NCBI GenBank assembly: GCA_032622095.1
Contig: CP136065.1
Coordinates: forward strand, 215,802,151 to 215,866,150
Source of the DNA: Siphonodentalium dalli
Lineage: Eukaryota; Mollusca; Scaphopoda; Gadilida; Siphonodentaliidae
DNA: 64,000 bases
Reading direction: 5' to 3'
Positions 46,820-57,582 of this stretch are shown piece by piece. Each line of letters starts with the position of its first letter. Positions within the stretch are counted from its first letter, which is position 1. The position numbers and the translations under genes are program-made. A model generated the notes under the pieces. That model was not told where the DNA came from. It searched no databases and saw nothing but the letters and a program-made list of their open reading frames with translations.

Positions 46820-47201
46820 CCCTTTACCCAACAGAAGGGCCCTGTGCCAATGCATTCTCTTATATATGCGAGTCGACCATAGGTCGCCTCGCATATATAA
46901 GAGAATGCATTGGCTTAACACATTAAAAATTATAAAATTGTTAAAGAATGTAAGAAAAAATGGTAAAAAGTGTTAAAAAAAGATTTTTTTTAGGCCAATG
47001 CATTCTCTTATATATGCGAGGCGACCTATGGTCGACTCGCATATATAAGAGAATGCATTGGCACAGGGCATAACTGTAACTATCACAATGTGGTCAATGA
47101 GCCGGTTCCAATTATATCCATATTTGTATGGTTTTATTGAGACAGACCCAAGATATTTTAGGCTGTTGAAGCTTGTTTTGGCCGGTTTGTTGGGTAAAGG
47201 G
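46820..47201 (-). mobile_element. Family a TTAA MITE, left TTAA mutated
   Basis: The left flank reads CATAAA in place of TTAA; the right flank is TTAA (47202-47205). Both hairpins intact. Subterminal AAGCTTGTTTTGGCCGG is shortened. Confidence 0.9.
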
Positions 47202-47205
47202 TTAA

Positions 47206-48350
47206 ATGGCGAAAAATTAGCTTTGTCTACATATTTAAAAAAAAATATTTTCTACTGAACGCAAACAATTCACAACACGCATGGCAAACCAACAGAGACA
47301 AAGAGACTTCCGGAAAAGTGTTCGTCGATACTAATGATGCGAATTGACCACACATAATTTTGCTGTGCGTCTCAGAGATCCCGGGTACTCGAATCAATTT
47401 TTCAGAGAATCTGTTAGTACATGTAGGTTACCCTTTTCAACAGACTTGACTAATTCAGCATTAGTATGAGTTGTCCAGTAAACTAATGTTAAGGCTTGTG
47501 GTGTGATCAAGTTCAAGTTTGTGGCTAAATAGAATAGCATACAACATTGAGTCTCACTTTGGCCTTCCATTGTTCTGAGAGTATAATATGATACTCAATG
47601 TGTTTACTGTGCTCTTCATGGACGTGGTCAGTTTATTCATCAAACGTAGTCACCAAGCCAATGTTATTCAGGAAAGGAACATGACAAAATCACCTGCTTA
47701 TTCATTTTCTCTACTATATCTGTTATCTGGAGATCTGAGAGAACTCAATGCTTGCATGAATTAGATCATCGTTCATTCTGTTTGGTATATTCAGTGATAC
47801 TCCTGTATACAATGGTCTATACTCCTGTATACAATGGTCTAACGTTGGAATGATCTTTGTTGGAAGATGATACATTTACAAATTTTACATGTATGTCTTG
47901 AAGTGTACTTCTGGATTTATGACACCCTTAGATGAAAGCTTTCTTAAACAACTGCTGAGAGCAAGGCTCTCAACATATGTGCCAGGAGTTGTCTGTACTA
48001 CTGCCACAATACATTCCAGGTATATATGCATCTTAGTACTACATGTGGATACATAATATGACTGGATGGATTGACAAACATTTATGATGAAAGTTGGTGG
48101 GAAGATAGAACCAGACAACTAGAAAGGGACCTATCATTTTTCTTCTGCTGTTTTATCCCAATCAGGTGGTCCAATCATGTAACTACCATAGTGCATGTAT
48201 GTTTAAATTAATTCCACATCATGTACATATACATATAGATACGGTTATATTATTCATATAAAACTATTCTCATATCATGATATTCAGTATTAGGTCGTAG
48301 AATTACACACATGCTTTCACCAGTATGTTAAGGGATTCTCAATGTACATA
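47206..48350 (+). other. Intronic sequence without genes
   Basis: A 23-bp tandem duplicate (ATACTCCTGTATACAATGGT) lies at 47798-47840. A short frame from ATG 47281 (MANQQRQRDFRKSVRRY) ends at once and is not supported. Confidence 0.4.
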
Positions 48351-48528
48351 CAGTAATGCCCTAAGTAATCGACTCCTTAACCACAGAAGAATTATGGGTA
48401 ACTTTTCAGGATTTAGTCGGAAATATGGCTTGTTGCCATTCATCGGAAAGCCATATTTCCGACTAAATCCTGAAAAGTTACCCATAATTCTTCTGTGGTT
48501 AAGGAGTCGATTACTTAGGGCATTACTG
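48351..48528. mobile_element. Family g palindrome
   Basis: TA-bounded (48349-48350, 48529-48530), 178 bp. Arms are almost perfectly complementary, with the pair mutated together to AGAAGAATTATGG / CCATAATTCTTCT. The centre is CATTCATCGGAAAGCC. Confidence 0.9.
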
Positions 48529-48651
48529 TACATGCAAATTGTTATATACCTTCCATACTGTTTCATAACCTTAATTCTCCATAAATATTGCAAAATGCAA
48601 ATAGCCTGAATTACTGCCCAATCGAGTACATATAATCACACATCCTCTACA

Positions 48652-48782
48652 TTCTCACAATTAGCACCCGGAAGAATCTGTACAAATCACTATACGGTTT
48701 ACACGAACGTTATCAAAGTTTATCAAGCAATAATTGCAACCACCTTCAGTACAGTAATGCTCTAATTAATCGAAACGAACTT
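48652..48782 (+). repeat. Direct repeat copy 1 (partner 50301-50424)
   Basis: CTCACAATTAGCACCC ... ACCTTCAGTACAGTAATGCT matches 50301-50424 at about 95%. Both copies end in the first ~20 bp of a CAGTAATGCTCTAATTAATC end. They bracket the CCGCGGT-rich element. Confidence 0.85.
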
Positions 48783-49072
48783 CCGAAGCGCCTGGTACAT
48801 ACTCTGATAATGTCGCAATTATTTTATATCTGAAAAGCGGGACGGCGGTCTTTTAAGTTAATTAAAGCATTTATTTGTGACGGTCACGATGGTCAGTAAC
48901 AACACAGATGCGAACATCTCATCGTGTTTTCAGCGTGTCAAAACATTCGTGATTAACATTCATTACTGCAAAGGGAACAAAGGCGACTGAATAACAGCAC
49001 AAAACAATAGGTCTTGGGTCATTGTCTCTGCATCGTCTGTTTCTTTTTGGGATGGCCGCCACCATTCATCTA

Positions 49073-50153
49073 CAGCTATGCTCTTATTAATCGACCCTCC
49101 TTAACGAGGTTGACATGCGGTATGACCGCGGTGTAATACCGCGGTCGGGCGGTGTAATACCGCCTGACCACGGTGTAATACCGCCTGACTGCGGTGTAAT
49201 ACCGCCTGACCGCGGTGTAATAACGCCTGACCGCGGTGTAATAACGCGGTCAGCTGCGGTATTGAAAACGCGGGCAACCGCGTGGTCGCGGTTGAGTTTT
49301 TGGTGCCACTACCGCTGTGTAAGTTTAAACCACAGTAAAACCTAGCGTCCGTATCGCAACTGAGCATTGTAAATTATCTGACAATAGACTGACATATATT
49401 GCGCATGAAAAATATTAATCTGAAATTGAAAATAAATCGGTTCTAATTTACCACGTCCCGATTTCCTTAAGGGTGCCAAATAAAGAGCGTCTGTTTATTC
49501 GTGATATGGTATATGGATAAGGCGTGCGCGATTAAGAATTAAAATGGCTTTTCGGTTTGAGCAAGATAATTATGCGATCGCCATGCGCACATTTCACCGA
49601 CACAAAAATCATTTGGCTCAAGGAATTACATGGGGACGTCAACCATTGAAGACGTCAGTACTCTAAAATAAATTTAGTTTGGCGCGAGGAATGAATGTAA
49701 GGCAGTTTCTTAATATATTGACGCAAATTATAGGCCAACCTGAACAAGACAGATCGAAATTCTTACCTTGAGTCTTCCAAAAGAAAAAGAAAAAGCAGAT
49801 TTTTATCGGCAGATTATTCGAACGCGGTTGACACGGGGAATGACCGCGGTGTAAGGCGGTTGCGGAAAATACTTCCGCGGTGTACGCCGGTAACGGTCTA
49901 GATTACCGCGGCGGACTTCCAACATGACCGCGGTCAGATACCGCGTGTCACCGCGCATTGCGGTGTATTACCGTATGACCGCGGTATACTACCGCATGGC
50001 CGCGGTGTACTACCGCATGTCCACGGTGTACTACCGTATGACCGCGGTGTACTACCGCATAGCCGCGGTGTACTACCTCATGACCGCGGTGTAGTGGCGG
50101 TATGACCGCGGTCATGACCTCATTAAATGGGTCGATTAATTAGAGCATAGCTG
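49073..50153. mobile_element. 1.1-kb TA-target element with 21-bp CCGCGGT arrays in both arms
   Basis: Ends CAGCTATGCTCTTATTAATC and inverse of CAGCTATGCTCTAATTAATC lie between TAs (49071-49072, 50154-50155). The left arm (49120-49265) repeats GACCGCGGTGTAATACCGCC with a 21-bp period; the right arm (49940-50115) repeats GACCGCGGTGTACTACCGCA, also 21 bp. The unit ACCGCGGT is a perfect dyad. The interior (49270-49900) is unique and has no transposase. Frames across the arrays are artefacts. The ends resemble family g and the dyads resemble family h. Confidence 0.85.
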
Positions 50154-50300
50154 TATATACGGACATGTCTGGAAAAAAAACTAGAAATAAAATTAAGAAA
50201 AAAAAATTCCCCCTAAAATTTAAGGCGACTTCGATTTCGCCTTAGATCGACGACAGTAAGGTGACAATCACGCCCGAGTCGCCTTGTGAGCTGAGGCCTG

Positions 50301-50424
50301 TTCTCACAATTAGCACCCGAAAGAATCAGTACAAATCACTATAAGGTTTACACGAACGTTTCCAAGGTTTATCAAGCAATAATTGCAACCACCTTCAGTA
50401 CAGTAATGCTCTAATTAATCGACA
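50301..50424 (+). repeat. Direct repeat copy 2 (partner 48652-48782)
   Basis: It carries the same CACTATAAGGTTTACACGAA and AAGCAATAATTGCAACCACC blocks as copy 1. It ends inside the family g element at 50401. Confidence 0.85.
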
Positions 50425-50496
50425 TCTTAACCACAGCAGAATTATGGGTAACTTTTCAGGATTTAGTCAGAAATATGGCTTGTTAGAGCATTACTG
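50401..50496. mobile_element. Family g element, one arm plus terminal end
   Basis: CAGTAATGCTCTAATTAATC, then CACAGCAGAATTATGGGTAA and GGATTTAGTCAGAAATATGG, then directly TTAGAGCATTACTG. The right arm is almost entirely deleted but both termini and TAs remain. Confidence 0.8.
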
Positions 50497-50620
50497 TATG
50501 TCTCTTCACTCGCTCTCTCTGTGTTATTGGGAGACTGTGTTCAAATTTGAACAATACATGTACATGTATGTTACTTACAATTGTTTTGGTAGTTTTGAAA
50601 AGTTGTTCATTTTCCATTAA

Positions 50621-51012
50621 CCCTTTACCCAACAAAACGGCCAAAACCGGCCAAATAAAGCTTCAACAGCCTAAAATATCTTCGGTCTGTCTCAATAGAA
50701 CCATACACATATGGATATCATTGGATCCGGCTCCTTGACCACATTGTGATAGTTACAGTTATGCCCTGTGCCAATGCATTCTCTTATATATGCGAGTCGA
50801 CCATAGGTCGCCTTGCATATATAAGAGAATGCATTGGCCTAAAAAAAATCTTTTTTTAACACTTTTTACCATTTTTTCTTACATTCTTTAAAATTTTTAT
50901 AATTTGTAATGTGTTAAGCCAAGGCATTCTCTTATATATGCGAGGCGACCTATGGTCGACTCGCATATATAAGAGAATGCATTGGCACAGGGCCATTCTG
51001 TTGGGTAAAGGG
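50621..51012 (+). mobile_element. Family a TTAA MITE
   Basis: TTAA 50617-50620 and 51013-51016. Complete left region with AAGCTTCAACAGCC and GGATATCATTGGATCC. Both hairpins present; one stem has AAGGCATTC for AATGCATTC. Confidence 0.9.
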
Positions 51013-51122
51013 TTAAAATATACTGGTATATGATTATAAGTAATGACTGGAGGATCAATTGGGGTTATTGGTTTTGACTGGCAGGTTAATTAAACAAAGT
51101 TTGGGTTAATCCATTCGGTTAA

Positions 51123-51545
51123 AGGTACTCAATCCAATTTGATGGTCCCCATATCATCAGATTCCAACAACAATTTTTTGAAATGCCGCTTCAGTTATCA
51201 GAATCGATTAATTGCCCAAAAATAATGCAAACCACAGTCAACTATAGTATAAAATTTCCCAAAACTTGTTATTTATCAACATTTTGTTCAATGATATTTG
51301 GCCAGTTTGTCAAATATCTGACACACAAAAGCCACTTGATTTTAGAGTTATTCATCTTCATCCGCAATTTGGTCTGAGATCGTCTTCTCAGTAACTTTTT
51401 TCCAGGCCACTAAAAAGTACCGGTGGTGAAAAATAATAGATTTCAGAAATCAATATCTGATCACTCGGAGCTTTGATGGGTGGTTTCCTTGACACGAATC
51501 AAATATTTTTTACCCCCAAAGAAATAGTAATTTGCGAGCGTTAAT
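51123..51545 (+). mobile_element. Family f TTAA MITE, right end lost
   Basis: TTAA then AGGTACTCAATCC; interior ATCAGATTCCAACAACAA, AAAAATAATAGATTTC and AGCTTTGATGGGTGGTTTCC match the 16030-16498 copy. The right GGGTTGAGTACCT end is missing. Confidence 0.65.
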
Positions 51546-51859
51546 TCAAATTATGCATCTTTAATTATTGTGCCAGTCAAAATGCAATGACCCCAATCGA
51601 TCTTCAGTCATCTCTTATGTAAATGTTAAAGAGGATGCAATCGGCCACTGTACAATCAGTGACATAAAGAACATATTGAATATATAATTCATAATGCTTC
51701 TTCAAGTTAATTAAGTTGTGTTCTTGACAGTACATTATTTCTCCTGGAGATATGGAATGGTCAGGCCTCCTGGCATGCTAACCAGATTCAGTCTGACTTC
51801 AGTCTACTGATTGAAATTTAATAGTTATTCATGTCTCACTTATTACTCTCGTTTGACTA

Positions 51860-52072
51860 CAGTAATGCCCTAAGTAATCGACCTCTTAACCAAAGCAGAA
51901 TTATGGGTAACTTTTCAGGATTTAGTCGGAAATATGGCTTGTTGCCATTCATTGGAAAGCTCTCGGGGAGAGTTTTCCAATGAATGGCAACAAGCCATAT
52001 TTCCGACTAAATCCTGAAAAGTTACCCATAATTCTGCTTTGGTTAAGAGGTCGATTACTTAGGGCATTACTG
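51860..52072. mobile_element. Family g palindrome, full copy
   Basis: 213 bp, TA-bounded, near-perfect arms. CTCTCGGGGAGAG at the centre as in the 28428 copy. Confidence 0.9.
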
Positions 52073-52236
52073 TATGTACACTAATGTGAAGGATCTATAA
52101 AATGGTTCCCTTCTTACTTCTAAAAGTACATCATAGATTCCCACCTGCCATGTTATCATGTAATCACAATGGATTAGAGATAGAATGTCTTATGAGAATT
52201 TATCATGCATTCACATAATATGCTCCTCACTGACTA

Positions 52237-53118
52237 CCACTATGCTCAAAATAATTGACTTGAAAAACGGGGTGATACCCCAGTAATGACTGAGGTATTA
52301 CCTGTTGTATACAGTATCTACTAAGGGCACGAGATGGTCACTGGGGTGAAGTTATGGTACCATGTGGTTAAGATACTGCAGTCTTTTAGCAGGTCATCAC
52401 ACCATACAATTAAGTTGAATAAAACAATACGTCCATGAGGATCTCGTTAAGTTGCACAGATATAAGAAGAATCACGGCACTTGATGTGAAATGCCAACCA
52501 ATGCGGCCTGACTCCAGGCGATGGTTGGAGTTTATAATTTGACAGCTGAAACAATGCTGGCAACTTCAAAGTCGCGTTAGTTCATGGTGTGCTACATTGT
52601 GGGGTACCGTACTCAGCTGGAAGAATACAATGAAGACCAATCATGTCACATTCACAAAAAAGTGCACATGATTTTTTAGTAGCGTGTTTACTGTTGTAAT
52701 TGTGACATTTCTTTTTGAAATTTTGCTTTTTGTCTTTAAAACCCTTTGAGTGCCAGGGGCCGATCTCATCGGCCCTAAACCTACAAAATAAGGCTGTTAA
52801 AGAATATAAGAATAAATTATTAAAATTGTAAAAAATTGTAAAAAAAAAAAAATTGTTAGGCCAATGCATTCTCTTATATATGCGAGGCGACCTATGGTCG
52901 ACTCGCATATATAAGAGAATGCATTGGCACAGGGTGTATGGGTTGATACAAAAATCGTACCTGGCACTCAAAGGGTTAAATCCCGGATGCATCACGGGTT
53001 TGACGCAGTAACCTTAACGCAGTGTTTGTGGTTACCACGGTATGTTACCACGGTATTACTGGGGTGACACGGTCACACCACATTATAGGTGGGCAAGTAC
53101 TTTAATTAAAGATATCTG
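52237..53118. mobile_element. Family h element carrying a nested family c MITE
   Basis: Left CACTATGCTCAAAATAATTG, right CTTTAATTAAAGATATCTG before TA (53119). The interior matches 25821-26822 (for example GAAGACCAATCATGTC, GGAGTTTATAATTTGACAG). 52742-52975 is a later insertion. No coding sequence. Confidence 0.75.
52742..52975 (+). mobile_element. Family c TTAA MITE, intact 234-bp copy
   Basis: CCCTTTGAGTGCCAGG ... CCTGGCACTCAAAGGG. The right TTAA is 52976-52979; the left flank reads TTTAAAA. The matching unfilled site is TTTGCTTTAAATCCTGC at about 26717. One hairpin only (52862-52928). Confidence 0.9.
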
Positions 53119-53526
53119 TATACAACACATAATATCCATATTTTTACCCCACAATGCTTTGAAGTGGATGGTATGAAATATCATGTAGCCCTGCATGCTG
53201 TTGTATACTGACATGCAATGTTTCCATGTTTGTTAAATTTAGATTGGCATGATAAACATATTTATTTGATAGAATACTCCATGAATGGATCTTAGAAATG
53301 GCTCTGTTCCTACTTCTAGAAGTATACCTTATGGACTCGCACCTGCCATGTTATCGTGTCATCACAATTGGCTTGCGATTGAATGAGAACTTATCGTGCA
53401 TTGGCATAATATGCTTCTCACTTTGTTTGTATGAACTACTACTGTGTGCTGATTATGTAACACTTACTGGGGGACCGACTTTTCAGAGTGGCATTATGAT
53501 CTTTATGGATTCAAGTCTGGATATAG

Positions 53527-53935
53527 TGTGTCTGAGATTTGCGGTCACCAGAGGGTAAATTTAGTGATGCTATTCCACACAGTGGGCTATCACCAAATTC
53601 AACCTCTGGAGACCTCATTATTCTGCTTAGTCCTCATCTGCTATGGGAGACCGATCATCAGGTTGAAGTTCCCCAGTTGAAGTTAGTCGTGTTCCCCATT
53701 AGTCACCTCGATTATGCATTTTATCTTCTGCAAATTATAGAATAGATATAGAAACTGAATAGAAGAGGAAAAGAAACTAAAACAATGTTAATTTGAGACT
53801 ATAGATACTTCCCAGAAGATAAGGCCAAGGCAGAATGAGGTCCCCAGAGGGTACATTTGGTGATGCTAGCCCACTGTGCTGTCACTAAATTCACCCTATT
53901 GGGATCTCATTCTGCAAATGTCAGACAAACTATAG
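53527..53935. mobile_element. Family i element, two hairpins around ~190 bp
   Basis: Hairpins at about 53540-53620 and 53835-53925 (GGTCCCCAGAGGGTACATTT form). The interior has GGGAGACCGATCATCAGG and AAACTAAAACAATG. Terminal CAAGCC sequence is not preserved. Confidence 0.7.
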
Positions 53936-53960
53936 CCAGCTTGTTTGGATTGCCAGATTA

Positions 53961-54098
53961 CAGTAATGCACTAAATAATCGACTCCTTAACCACAGCAGA
54001 ATTATGGGTAACTTTTCAGGATTTAGTCGGAAATATGGCTTGTTGCCATTCATCGGAAAGCTCTCAGGCATTTCATCGGAAAGCTCTCAGGCAACAAG
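53961..54098. mobile_element. Family g element, right arm missing
   Basis: CAGTAATGCACTAAATAATC to GGAAAGCTCTCAGGC, then a 21-bp partial duplicate ATTTCATCGGAAAGCTCTCA and CAACAAGCCAGTATC; the inverse arm is absent. Confidence 0.8.
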
Positions 54099-54160
54099 CC
54101 AGTATCTGAGGTACAAAAATACTCATCTAACTAACCAACCAGCCATAATTTGATGAGATA

Positions 54161-54395
54161 CAGTAATGCTCTAAATAATCGACTCCTAACCACAGCAGAA
54201 TTATGGGTAATTTTTCAGGATTTAGTTGGAAATATGGCTTGTTGCCATTCATTGGAAAGCTCTCAGTGAGAGCTTTCCGCCATTCATCGTGAGAGCTTTC
54301 CGGTGAATGGCAACAAGCCATATTTCCGACTAAATCCTGAAAAATTACCCATAATTCTGCTGTGGTTAAGGAATTGATTACTTCGAGCATTACTG
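54161..54395. mobile_element. Family g palindrome with expanded centre
   Basis: TA-bounded, 235 bp. Arms as usual; the centre repeats GTGAGAGCTTTCCG. Right terminus GAGCATTACTG. Confidence 0.9.
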
Positions 54396-54397
54396 TA

Positions 54398-55042
54398 AAA
54401 ACACAATACAGGAGTGATTTAACGTTAACATGCATTGATATCAGAAACTCTTGTGTTGTGGTGGTCGGTCCATTCTATATGTACTACATGTATGCGTCAA
54501 TGAAGAATTAGCCTATGCATGCATTCTTTACGCTACCATAATTCATGTACTGTAGGTGCATAAAGTCAAATGATTTTCTCAACCCAGTCATATTGCAGTC
54601 TTTGTGCATGATAAATGATTAAGTGGCTAGGAAATTACCCTGGTCTTTGTCACATTATTGTCTCAAGTCATATGTTTGATCTTATCATTTTCAGTTTAGA
54701 ATTCAATTATTCTTAAAGTGTTATGACCCACAGTTGTTGACATACACTTCGATCAGCCGATAACTTTTAGTGAACTCAGACGATCTGAATGTTCTATTAG
54801 AAATTTATTTGAGCTGTCTTGACATTTCCTATGATAAATTGTTGGGATTGAGGCATGCAGTCATACCACAATATTGGTAGCTGTTTATTTTCAATGTTTG
54901 CGCCCATTCATTAAAAGGCCCACCCAGATAACGCATTAAATAATTAAAGGTGATCGTTTATAATCTTATATCGCGATTATTCCTCAGGTTCAGGGACCTG
55001 CCTAGAAGTTTCAAATTGGTTCAACTTGATTATTAGGGAGCA
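54398..55042 (+). other. Intronic sequence without genes
   Basis: Nothing recognised. Confidence 0.4.
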
Positions 55043-55452
55043 GCAAGCCTCAGTTTAGTGTGCCTGTCATTTGCAGAATGAGGTCCCCAGAGGGTGAATT
55101 TAGTGACGCTATCCCACATAGTGGTCTAGCATCACTAAATTCACCCTCTGGGAACCTCATTTTGCATGGCCTCATCTGCTATGGGACACATCGACTGTGA
55201 TATTGTGATATACACCTATTGGAAACCTTGATATGGAATGTTTCGTCTGCCAATTTGGGGATATAGAGAAACTAAACTAAAAAAGAAATAGAATCTACGT
55301 GAAGAGGTTTCTATAGAAATTTTGTAACAAAGAAACTTTCCAGGGAAGATGAGATCTAAGCAGAATGAGGTCCCAAAAGGGTGAATTTAGTAATGCTAGC
55401 CCTCTATGTGGGACCTCATTCTGCAAATTACAGGCACACTAAACTCAGGCTT
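55043..55452. mobile_element. Family i element, two hairpins and full ends
   Basis: Ends CAAGCCTCAGTTTAGTGTGC and GCACACTAAACTCAGGCTTG. The first hairpin (55077-55160) is complete; the second is reduced to GAGGTCCCAAAAGGGTGAAT ... GGGACCTCATTCTGC. Flanks GGGAGCAG and GGGGAGAAG suggest an 8-9 bp duplication. Confidence 0.8.
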
Positions 55453-55909
55453 GGGGAGAAGTTGACTGTTGTCAGGGAGAAGTCATAATGTCTGAAGTTC
55501 AATTTCACACCAACATCACCGTTCTATGATCCAATAAAGTATAGTATAAAGTATTATGCCATACAAGATCCTATTTATAAAACCATTATCATGAGTAAAT
55601 ATACCATTATAATCAGTAAGTATACTTTAAATATGCTTTTTGGAGTTATGCATATTTAACCCTGATTGATCGATGTTTTGATTGATTTTGTTTTGTACAA
55701 TAACATATTGATAACACAAAAATTAAGTACAAGTAAATGAAATATAATGTACAGGAGAGGCATTTCCATAGTTGTTTTGTCTTCCTGTTGCCCCTGGCAA
55801 GATGATATAATCATAAAGTATACATTCATGTAATAGTCTATTATTCATCAGGATGGATATTCAGGAAATATAAGTAGATGACAGACAAACGAACAGATAA
55901 TACGAATGT

Positions 55910-56052
55910 GTTATATACACAATGTGTTTGTATCGATTCATGTATCGTGACTCGGATAGCTTTCGTGGCCATATAGCGATGATGCGACTTTGGTCACAAA
56001 AACTAGCAAAGTCGCGATACATGAATCGTTACAAACACATTGTTTATATAAC
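55910..56052. mobile_element. 143-bp palindromic element
   Basis: GTTATATACACAATGTGTTT and TCGATTCATGTATCG face CGATACATGAATCG and AAACACATTGTTTATATAAC. Inner arms CGACTTTG / AGTCGC are weaker. No other copy seen here. Confidence 0.75.
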
Positions 56053-56158
56053 ACATATATCTACCATTTGTGTGACTGAATTAATCACACAAATTACACC
56101 AAAAAAATGAGATTTTAAATGCCAAAATCATTGGATTTGTGTTGTGATAATGTGATTA

Positions 56159-56816
56159 TAATATAGCATTACAAGCATTGAACAGGTTGATCAATATTTG
56201 TTCCTTTGACCTAAACGACCCCTGAAGAAATTCATCTTTACTCTCTTCTCTTCCTCATCGATACTGAATGCTAAAAGTGTCTGGTTTGTGCAGTTTCCAT
56301 GGAAGCAGAAAGGTCTGGCATTTCGAACTTATGTGGGTGCAATATTGATATTTTAGCTGTGAACATTCTTTTACAACACCATAAAAAATATTCTCAAGGG
56401 TTTAATTGGTAATGATTACATGTGCTGTTCCCAGACACCAGTAACAAGACACGTGTATTCCCATAACTGTGCAGACAATATGTTGAATAAACAGACATAA
56501 AGGGACATAGCTACAGCACGTGGGGTAATCTAGGGGGCTGACCCGAGGCAAACACTGAGGTAACAAGAATCTCCGTCGGCCATTTATAGCCGAGGCAAAG
56601 TTCAGAACCTGCCAATATTATTTGCAAAAATTAAATAAATTGTTGTGTGAGTTGTATTAGTGTCACATTCTACAATTCTGCAACATTAATGGATTATTAA
56701 ATGTCTGAGCAATTTCAAGGAATAAACAACAAAAGGTAGCAAGAAATATCAACAATTTTAACCAATCTGGTCAACACAGATTATTACATGTAATAACATT
56801 CTAACTTTATAAACAA
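56159..56816 (+). repeat. Segmental duplication copy 1 (~660 bp)
   Basis: It matches 60323-61024 in the same orientation at roughly 85%, with shared blocks GTTTCCATGGAAGCAGAAA, CTGTTCCCAGACACCAGTAA and AAGTTCAGAACCTGCCAATA. This copy ends exactly at AACAA where a Helitron-like end (CTAGCTGGGG) begins; copy 2 continues with TGACATTTC. Confidence 0.85.
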
Positions 56817-57129
56817 CTAGCTGGGGTACCCGGTCAAGTCTTGAAATAGTATGTCTGTCATTTGCAGAATGAGGTCCCCAGAGGGTGAATTTAGTGATGC
56901 TATCCCGCATAGCGGGCTAGCATCACCAAATTCACCCTCTGGGGACCTCATTCTGCAAATGACAGACACCCTATTTCAAGGCTTGTACATGTACCCGGTG
57001 TTGCTCGGGTGAAGAATGCATAATTTATAAGTCCATTAGTGGCCATTCAAGTCATTTAAAATAATTATTAGTCATTTGTAGTAAACGGCACCTATTACAT
57101 GACTGTCCGGATACAGTTACATCTATCTT
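56817..57129 (-). mobile_element. Helitron-like terminus plus 130-bp repeat, split by a family i hairpin
   Basis: CTAGCTGGGGTACCCGGT, interrupted by 56835-56990, then GTACCCGGTGTTGCTCGGGT. It is the inverse counterpart of the terminus at 8751-8779. Comparison with copy 2 of the segmental duplication places the insertion between A and T, as Helitrons do. From about 57026 follows AAGTCATTTAAAATAATTAT and GGATACAGTTACATCTATC, matching the 10.2-kb array. Confidence 0.6.
56835..56990. mobile_element. Family i element, single hairpin, exact 9-bp target duplication
   Basis: CAAGTCTTGAAATAG ... CTATTTCAAGGCTTG around one perfect hairpin. GTACCCGGT at 56826-56834 and 56991-56999 is an exact 9-bp duplication. 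A 9-bp duplication is typical of Mutator-like elements. Confidence 0.85.
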
Positions 57130-57582
57130 TTAAAGACATATTATGGACTTGTTCCGGTGTGAGAAACTGATGAGTTAGTATTCAGCCACTATGCCAATAG
57201 GAGGAATGTAACATTCTACTAACATCGCCGAAAATCTGAAGCAAATCAATGGTACATGTACCACTCCATAGAAAACTTTGTCAGAACTGCACTGAATTGC
57301 AAATATTTACATCTCGATTCGGGACACAACTACCAGCGATAAACTAACGAAAACGATTTTGTCATGGAGAGTCACTGTATTTAATTAATATGTAAGAATG
57401 ATGATGTGTGTTGTCAATGGGAGGAACCGCGCTGAGAACTTCCGATAGACGTCGCCACTACGCGATGTGTTATAGAATATCTGGGTCAGCTTTGTTTACG
57501 TTGTGATACTACTGTTGGCGCATACAAATAAGTATAACACGAGTGACAATTATCGATCGATTGGACCATTGTGAGAACTGCA

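Noticed and set aside
47281-47334. Short arginine-rich frame MANQQRQRDFRKSVRRY
   Set aside because: It stops after 17 codons with no donor site.
49101-49367. Repeat-rich minus-strand frame with LLHRGQA-type repeats
   Set aside because: It is produced by the 21-bp CCGCGGT array of a TA-target element.
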